Origin: Clostridiales bacterium
GTDB lineage: Bacteria; Bacillota; Clostridia; Caldicoprobacterales; DTU083
DNA length: 9,777 nucleotides
Assembly: GCA_012512335.1 (NCBI GenBank)
Contig: JAAZEK010000516.1
Span: forward strand, 1-9,777
Direction: 5' to 3'
Part shown: positions 5,476 to 9,777 of the stretch, piece after piece
How the letters are laid out: the number at the start of each line of letters is the position of its first letter
How positions within the stretch are numbered: position 1 is the first letter of the stretch
The notes under the pieces: model-generated
Told to the model about the DNA's origin: nothing
The model's database searches: none
Seen by the model: only the letters and a program-made list of their open reading frames with translations
Position numbers and translations under genes: made by a program

Positions 5476-7347
5476 ATGAAGAAGAGACTTACCAGCATAT
5501 TACTATGCATATTATTAATAAGCTTACAGATCTTTACTACTGGCAATGTTGTACATGCTGAAGAAGAGCTAGTGATTACAACTGAGGTGGGTGGAAGGGT
5601 TACCGAAATAAACGGTCAAACCTTTGTTTCAGCCTTGGACTTTTATCTTATCAATTATAGTATTAAGAACACTAGTAGAAATGAAATAATAATCAATCAA
5701 ATAGTGGAAAAGGGAGCAGGTAATAAAGAGTATACTCATAATATTGAAAAAAGTCTTAAGCCTGATGATTCACCGCTAACTCAAGCTGGTGGGCAGTTTC
5801 TTGGAGATATGGAGTTAACTCCTAATTCTGTAGAGTATGTCATAAAATATACAGTTTTGAGTGAAGATGGAGATAGAACAAAGGACAAGGTTTTGGAAGT
5901 AAAAGGAAAGCCAGAATATATACACGTCGCTGAGGTTGAATTTAATGTTGATTATACCGCAGATACAAATGGTCCAATCTTCAAAGGAGATCAGCTAACT
6001 TTACAAGCGGATATTCTTTCTATCTCCAATGTACCACTCCATAATTTAAAGGTTACTGATAAGGACTTGGGACTTGAGCTTGGCACTATTGATGTGTTAA
6101 GTCCTGGGAAAAAAGCGACATTACAAAGGACCATAGCTATGGAGAAAGCAACTTCAGGAACGCTGGTTATCACGTATGATGACCCTATAGGCTATGATAC
6201 GAGTTTAGATAAGACAATTAGCACCGAGCTAAAGATTGAGATCAAAGATGAGGAACCAGTCTCATCCTTAAATGTAAGCGGTAAGACAAGCATGAACAAG
6301 ATACCTGGAGAAACACCAGTGGATTTTGAGCTATTGATTAAGAATACTGGTAATACTTCACTGACTGAGCTGAAGCTTATGGATTGGGATGCTAAGGAGT
6401 TTCATACCCATGCAGCCTTACTACCAGGTGAAGAGATTACTGTAGAATACAAAGCTAAATTAGAGCCTGATAAAAATTATGAGTTATTGGTGCAAGCCAG
6501 GGTGGAGAACAGTAATCAGCTTATTAAATCCACCTGGTCAACTAAATTGGAAAAGCTAGAGCCTAAGGTTGAAATTCAGCGGTCTATTTCCACAGACGAG
6601 ATAGAATCAGGTGTTCCCTTTACTTTGGAATATGTGCTTAAAAACACTGGTAATGTAGATTTAACAAATATTAAAATAAATGAAAGTCATTTTGGTGAAA
6701 TTAAAATAATAGAGCTGCTTGAAGCAGGTCAAGAAGTAGAATTCGAAAAAGAAGTTGAGTTGGAAGAGAAAACAAGTAGCAAAACCATCCTTACTGCTTT
6801 TGATGCAGAGACCAATAAGGAATACAGCTATGAGTCTTCTGATATGGAGTTTGAAGTAACTGGTTTGGCAGAAGAGCTTCCCAGTCAAGCTCTATCAATT
6901 ATTCTTAAATCGGATGTAGAAACCTTAAGTAAACCAGGCAATGTAAATCTGGAAGCTATTGTTAAGAATACTGGGCAAGAGCCATTAAGTAGTCTGGTGT
7001 TGACTCTTATGGAGCGGGATATGGTAATTGTTAACAACCTAACATTACAAGCAGGAGAAGAGAAAACTATTCCAGCACCAGCTTTAAGGGTGGAAGAAAC
7101 GGAAACCTTTGTTGTTGAGGCCAATGGTTTGGGAGCAGATCAGCAGAAATTTACCGTAAAAAGCCAGCCACTGACCATTACTTTTTCTGAGAGTGGTCTT
7201 TCAGGACAATTTAATGTATTACGACTAATCCTTATTGTTATAATATTATTGAGCATTTTTGTAATAGGTGTTCTTGTATACACTCTTAGTGGTTCACCTA
7301 AGTTTCCTTTTAAAAGAAAGAAAAAAGTAAACCGACTAGCAAAATAA
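5476..7347 (+). CDS. Secreted, C-terminally anchored protein with five Ig-like (CARDB/DUF11-like) repeats
   Basis: The 623-aa product starts with a signal peptide (MKKR, hydrophobic core 6-22, likely cleavage after VVHA near residue 28) and ends with one membrane helix at about 581-605 followed by the basic tail KRKKKVNRLAK. The long middle therefore lies outside the cell. It holds five beta-sandwich repeats centred on an Asn-rich turn at residues 65 (KNTS), 185 (SISN), 290 (KNTG), 390 (KNTG) and 498 (KNTG), spaced 100-120 residues, in the style of COG1361 S-layer-like proteins. No enzyme motif is visible; a structural, adhesive or sensing role is inferred. Reading is open from a TTG at 5461, but GGGGGA lies 8 nt before the ATG at 5476, which begins the signal peptide. 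The sigma factor gene follows after 50 bp without terminator, so the three genes are probably one operon. Confidence 0.85.
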   Translation: MKKRLTSILLCILLISLQIFTTGNVVHAEEELVITTEVGGRVTEINGQTFVSALDFYLINYSIKNTSRNEIIINQIVEKGAGNKEYTHNIEKSLKPDDSPLTQAGGQFLGDMELTPNSVEYVIKYTVLSEDGDRTKDKVLEVKGKPEYIHVAEVEFNVDYTADTNGPIFKGDQLTLQADILSISNVPLHNLKVTDKDLGLELGTIDVLSPGKKATLQRTIAMEKATSGTLVITYDDPIGYDTSLDKTISTELKIEIKDEEPVSSLNVSGKTSMNKIPGETPVDFELLIKNTGNTSLTELKLMDWDAKEFHTHAALLPGEEITVEYKAKLEPDKNYELLVQARVENSNQLIKSTWSTKLEKLEPKVEIQRSISTDEIESGVPFTLEYVLKNTGNVDLTNIKINESHFGEIKIIELLEAGQEVEFEKEVELEEKTSSKTILTAFDAETNKEYSYESSDMEFEVTGLAEELPSQALSIILKSDVETLSKPGNVNLEAIVKNTGQEPLSSLVLTLMERDMVIVNNLTLQAGEEKTIPAPALRVEETETFVVEANGLGADQQKFTVKSQPLTITFSESGLSGQFNVLRLILIVIILLSIFVIGVLVYTLSGSPKFPFKRKKKVNRLAK

Positions 7348-7397
7348 CTAAGTATCAGTATTGCTGCCAAATACAGGATAAAGTGAGGGGGACAAGC

Positions 7398-7985
7398 ATG
7401 AGTGGGGAGAATGAACTGGTAGAAGAAGCCAAGATGGGGAACTTTGAAGCCTTTGGCGATTTGATATCACCCTATGAGAAAAAAATCTACAATTATTGCC
7501 TGCGCATGACTAAGCGTCGTGAAGATGCGGAGGACCTCACCCAAGAGGTATTTGTCAGGGTATACAAAGGGTTAAAGGGCTTTAAGGGAAACAGTCAGTT
7601 CTCTACATGGATTTTTCGAATTGCCCATAATATCTGTATAGATCATTATAGGAAGTCCAAGTTTAATACAGTTTCTCTTAATCAGCCAAAAAGCGAGGAG
7701 GATCAACGTGAAATGGATCTACCCTCTGAGGATCCTACTCCAGAAGAAGAAGCCTTGCGTAAAGAACAGCAGGAATTTTTGCTTAAGTGTATTGGAGAGT
7801 TACGACCAGAGTATAAAACAGTAATTATATTACGAGACTTACAAAATCATAGCTATGAAGAAATAGCAGAAATATTGGATGTCCCATTAGGGACGGTTAA
7901 ATCCCATATCAGTCGGGCAAGGTCAGCACTTCGTGAAGCTGTCCGTCCCCTTCTGCAAGGAGACGATGAACGTGCATTACTATAA
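7398..7985 (+). CDS. ECF-type RNA polymerase sigma factor (sigma-W/RpoE-like)
   Basis: The 195-aa protein directs RNA polymerase to a stress or envelope regulon. Sigma region 2 spans about 21-88, with DAEDLTQEVFVRVYKGL at 43-59 and the DNA-melting FSTWIFRIAHNICIDHYRK at 68-86. An acidic linker follows (98-120). Region 4 spans about 124-180 with the helix-turn-helix SYEEIAEILDVPLGTVKSHISRAR at its core. There is no region 1 or 3, as expected for the ECF group. A GTG at 7383 is in frame, but GAGGGGG (7385-7391) lies 6 nt before the ATG at 7398, so that start is preferred. Its stop overlaps the anti-sigma gene by 20 bp, which points to coupled translation. The target promoters are unknown, and none with a clear ECF signature was found nearby. 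Confidence 0.95.
   Translation: MSGENELVEEAKMGNFEAFGDLISPYEKKIYNYCLRMTKRREDAEDLTQEVFVRVYKGLKGFKGNSQFSTWIFRIAHNICIDHYRKSKFNTVSLNQPKSEEDQREMDLPSEDPTPEEEALRKEQQEFLLKCIGELRPEYKTVIILRDLQNHSYEEIAEILDVPLGTVKSHISRARSALREAVRPLLQGDDERALL
7957..7962 (+). promoter_or_regulatory. Shine-Dalgarno site of the anti-sigma gene, ambiguous start
   Basis: AAGGAG lies only 3 nt before the ATG at 7966 but 9 nt before an in-frame GTG at 7972. The second spacing is the normal one. The site lies inside the sigma factor gene, so ribosomes finishing that gene can re-initiate here. Confidence 0.6.
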
Positions 7986-8799
7986 AAACAGAGAATTAAT
8001 AGAAGACTATTTAGAAAATTCCCTAAGCAATGAGCAAAGCATACAATTGGAGACACATTTAATTGACTGTTCCGATTGTTCCAGATATATGAAAGAATTA
8101 CGTAATTTGCTATATTTATTGAAAAACTTGGAGCCTGAAGAATTACCATCAGGCTTTCAACAACAGCTTCGAAGCCGACTAAAGCAAGTAGCTCAGGAAA
8201 CAGAAGAATTAGGAGGAGAACAGGAAGTACAAAACCAGCAGCCAATCAGAAAAAAGATGCTTGTTAACCGTAAAACCTTAATAAAATGGGCAGCGGGTAT
8301 AGCAGCTATATTTGTCTTGGTAATTTCCCTGCAGTTTATAAAACCCTTTGGGAATACAAGTCCTAGCCGTTATGATAATAACTATATTCTATCTGGTGAT
8401 TCTGCAGATGAGAGAATGAAATCAACTCGCGAAGGCGAGCTATCTATGCCTGAAGAAAATCCAGATGCCGATGAGGGAGAAGAGCAGCCATGGATCAGCT
8501 ATGGTGAAGGATTTGGTGAAGAAGCTCTTGATACTGATATTTCTGCAACCATACATCTATATGTAAGTAATGATTGGGAAGTAGAGTCAAGAGTTGAGGC
8601 TATTGTAGCTGCAGCAGAAAGCGCTCAATTGCCTGTTTTGGAAATGCAGCTTAATAAGATAGTTTTACAGATTCCTAAAAATAGTGAAGATCATATAACT
8701 GGCCTTATGGCAAAGCTTTCTGACATGGGAAAGCTGGCATCGGAGAATGTTACAAAAGACAGCGAAACAATGACAATTCTTATTGAAACCGCTGAATAA
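7966..8799 (+). CDS. Membrane-spanning zinc anti-sigma factor
   Basis: The 277-aa protein is expected to hold the sigma factor encoded just upstream at the membrane. The cytoplasmic N-terminus (1-100) has the zinc anti-sigma motif His31-x3-Cys35-x2-Cys38 (ETHLIDCSDC) of the zf-HC2 type. A single membrane helix spans about 104-124. Outside the cell come an acidic, disordered linker (145-190) and a folded C-terminal domain (193-277) with a beta-alpha-beta pattern reminiscent of DUF4349-like domains, which may sense the signal. The gene overlaps the sigma gene by 20 bp in another frame. The start could be ATG 7966 or GTG 7972, a difference of two residues. The stimulus is unknown; the zinc site allows a redox response but does not prove it. 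Confidence 0.88.
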   Translation: MNVHYYKNRELIEDYLENSLSNEQSIQLETHLIDCSDCSRYMKELRNLLYLLKNLEPEELPSGFQQQLRSRLKQVAQETEELGGEQEVQNQQPIRKKMLVNRKTLIKWAAGIAAIFVLVISLQFIKPFGNTSPSRYDNNYILSGDSADERMKSTREGELSMPEENPDADEGEEQPWISYGEGFGEEALDTDISATIHLYVSNDWEVESRVEAIVAAAESAQLPVLEMQLNKIVLQIPKNSEDHITGLMAKLSDMGKLASENVTKDSETMTILIETAE

Positions 8800-8815
8800 T
8801 TGTTTATTCTTACAA

Positions 8816-8849
8816 GATTCTTCGTCGCAAGCTCCTTTGAATGACAATC
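8816..8849. repeat. REP-like short palindromic element
   Basis: The stretch begins GATTCTTCGTCGCAAGCTCC and continues to GAATGAC, with outer complementarity ATTC/GAAT and GATT/AATC. It resembles the family of short intergenic repeats of the form GATTCTTCG...GAATGAC seen in many bacterial genomes. Only one copy is present in this window. It sits just behind the sigma/anti-sigma operon and could aid transcript ending, but there is no T-run. Confidence 0.4.
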
Positions 8850-8896
8850 CAACGATTATTTGCAGTAGAATCATTTATAGGTAAATGTTATATATT

Positions 8897-8927
8897 TGAA
8901 TAAACTTTATCCAACCTGTGAATACTA
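8897..8927 (+). promoter_or_regulatory. Forespore-type (sigma-F/sigma-G) promoter of the RsfA-like gene
   Basis: GAATA (8898-8902) is followed after 18 bp by AATACTA (8921-8927), which fits sigma-G (gHATR, 18 bp, CATHHTA) with one mismatch. The same bases read as sigma-F give a 15-bp spacer and GTGAATACTA (8918-8927) against GGnrAnAnTw, with one mismatch there and one in the -35 box. Transcription would start near 8934, about 39 nt before the ATG. Sigma-F and sigma-G are known to share promoters. Confidence 0.55.
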
Positions 8928-8972
8928 TACATATCAAATTTTGGAGAAAACACTACAAAAGGAGGATGTAAT

Positions 8973-9777
8973 ATGACCAGGGAGGATACAGCAGCTGTTG
9001 CCAAAAGTGAACTGCAGCCTGAATTGATGTCAATTATGAAGGAGGAAGTTGGAAAAGCTAAGGAAAGTAGAGTTCCAATCATCCGGGCTTTTGAAGAAAT
9101 TGCCCGTAGATCAGGTTTGAAATCCAATACCATACGTAACTATTATTATCGTTATCTTCATGCCAATGAAGAAATGATGCAGGTAGATACGGAGAATACA
9201 AGGGAGTCAGACCAGGAAGAAGATATAGGCAGACCATTTACTGAAGAAGAAACACGAAAATTAATGAAAGATATGCTCATAGCACAAGCCAATGGAGAAT
9301 CAGTTAGGGGCTGCGCAAATCGCTTGGGAAATGGTAACAAGAGAATGCTGATACGTTATCAGAATAAATACCGCAGTATAATTGCACGGGAGCCTGAATA
9401 TGTAGAAGCTATCATTAGGGAAATAGAGAAAGAAGGATTTTCTAGCTTTAATCCATATACCCGAAGTAGGATGTATAAGACAAGGCAAGTATCGACGTCG
9501 CCGTCTACACAAGCAAATGGGGGTCAATTGGTGGACTGGATAAGCCAGTTTGTATCCAATATACATAACACCCAAGTGGTATCCCTGCAAAACTTGGTAA
9601 AGGGACTTCTTGATCTTTCCAGCTTAGCTGTTGGTAATCAAAATTTGGCAAGTAGAATGGAGAAGCATAATCAGGAAATGCAGTCGCTGAGCAACCGAAT
9701 TCTATTATTGGAAACCAGCTTGAACCAAGAGCGCAATGACAATCAGCAGATTCAGAGTAAGCTTCGCGAGTTAGTGG
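8973..9777 (+). CDS. RsfA-like regulator with two Myb/HTH-like modules (partial, runs off the window)
   Basis: At least 268 residues are encoded with no stop before the edge. The ATG has AAAGGAGG (8958-8964) 8 nt upstream. Module 1 (about 15-63) ends in AFEEIARRSGLKSNTIRNYYYRY and resembles the Myb/SANT-like domain of RsfA, a forespore regulator of Bacillus. Module 2 (about 86-137) has GRPFTEEETRKLMKDMLIAQ, then GESVRGCANRLG and RYQNKYRSI, again a Myb-like three-helix pattern with Phe89 where Trp is usual. A basic stretch (163-172) and a linker follow, then a heptad-like coiled coil from about 222 to the edge, fit for oligomerisation. DNA binding and control of forespore genes are inferred from the domain pattern and the promoter type. 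It is not cotranscribed with the anti-sigma gene, which lies 173 bp upstream. Confidence 0.7.
   Translation, partial: MTREDTAAVAKSELQPELMSIMKEEVGKAKESRVPIIRAFEEIARRSGLKSNTIRNYYYRYLHANEEMMQVDTENTRESDQEEDIGRPFTEEETRKLMKDMLIAQANGESVRGCANRLGNGNKRMLIRYQNKYRSIIAREPEYVEAIIREIEKEGFSSFNPYTRSRMYKTRQVSTSPSTQANGGQLVDWISQFVSNIHNTQVVSLQNLVKGLLDLSSLAVGNQNLASRMEKHNQEMQSLSNRILLLETSLNQERNDNQQIQSKLRELV

Noticed and set aside
5301..5546. Minus-strand open frame of 81 codons in the gap before the Ig-repeat gene
   Set aside because: It overlaps the signal-peptide region of the Ig gene, has no ribosome site and its composition is that of AT-rich non-coding DNA.
1011..7345. 13-base match ACCGACTAGCAAA at the terminator (about 1011-1023) and at the end of the Ig-repeat gene (about 7332-7344)
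   Set aside because: About one chance 13-mer match is expected in 10 kb, one copy is coding, and there is no extension on either side.
7853..8245. Minus-strand open frame of 130 codons across the sigma/anti-sigma junction
   Set aside because: It is antisense to two strongly supported genes and shows no domain.

Overview
The window looks like chromosome of a low-GC, endospore-forming anaerobe of the Clostridia (Bacillota). The reasons are strong AGGAGG-type ribosome sites with some non-ATG starts, AT-rich spacers, a one-iron superoxide reductase (an anaerobe's oxygen defence), a YugP-type zinc protease, an ECF sigma/zinc anti-sigma pair, an RsfA-like regulator, and two promoter-like sites of the forespore (sigma-F/sigma-G) type. 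The genus assignment is inference. I see no rRNA, tRNA, CRISPR array, integrase or transposase.

Layout. 1-268 is non-coding: a hairpin, copy 1 of an ~85-bp dispersed repeat, a triple TAGATATG motif and an extended -10 promoter, leading into a hexapeptide acyltransferase (269-952, +). A stem-loop at 982-1030 terminates the convergent superoxide reductase gene (1084-1458, -). tyrS follows (1617-2849, +), diverging from the reductase. On the minus strand lie a yugP-like zinc metallopeptidase (2862-3554) with its own sigma-A promoter and, upstream of it, an FMN-binding glutamate-synthase-like gene (3654-5111) with a TTG start and a near-perfect sigma-G promoter. The 364-bp gap 5112-5475 holds that promoter, copy 2 of the repeat (8-bp terminal inverted repeats, 9-bp flanking direct repeats) and a plus-strand extended -10 promoter.

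From 5476 a probable three-gene operon runs on the plus strand: a secreted, membrane-anchored protein with five Ig-like repeats, an ECF sigma factor, and its overlapping membrane anti-sigma factor with an Hx3Cx2C zinc motif. This looks like a cell-surface stress or signalling module in which the anti-sigma factor holds the sigma factor at the membrane. The last gene (8973 to beyond the window) encodes an RsfA-like protein with two Myb/HTH-like modules and a C-terminal coiled coil. It is preceded by a forespore-type promoter.

The parts most worth a second look are (i) the two repeat copies, each upstream of the same ATGGTATAAT promoter core, one with a MITE-like signature and touching the sigma-G -35 box; (ii) two independent forespore-type promoters in 10 kb, one for an Fe-S-less glutamate-synthase homologue and one for a putative forespore regulator; and (iii) the Ig-protein/sigma/anti-sigma operon.
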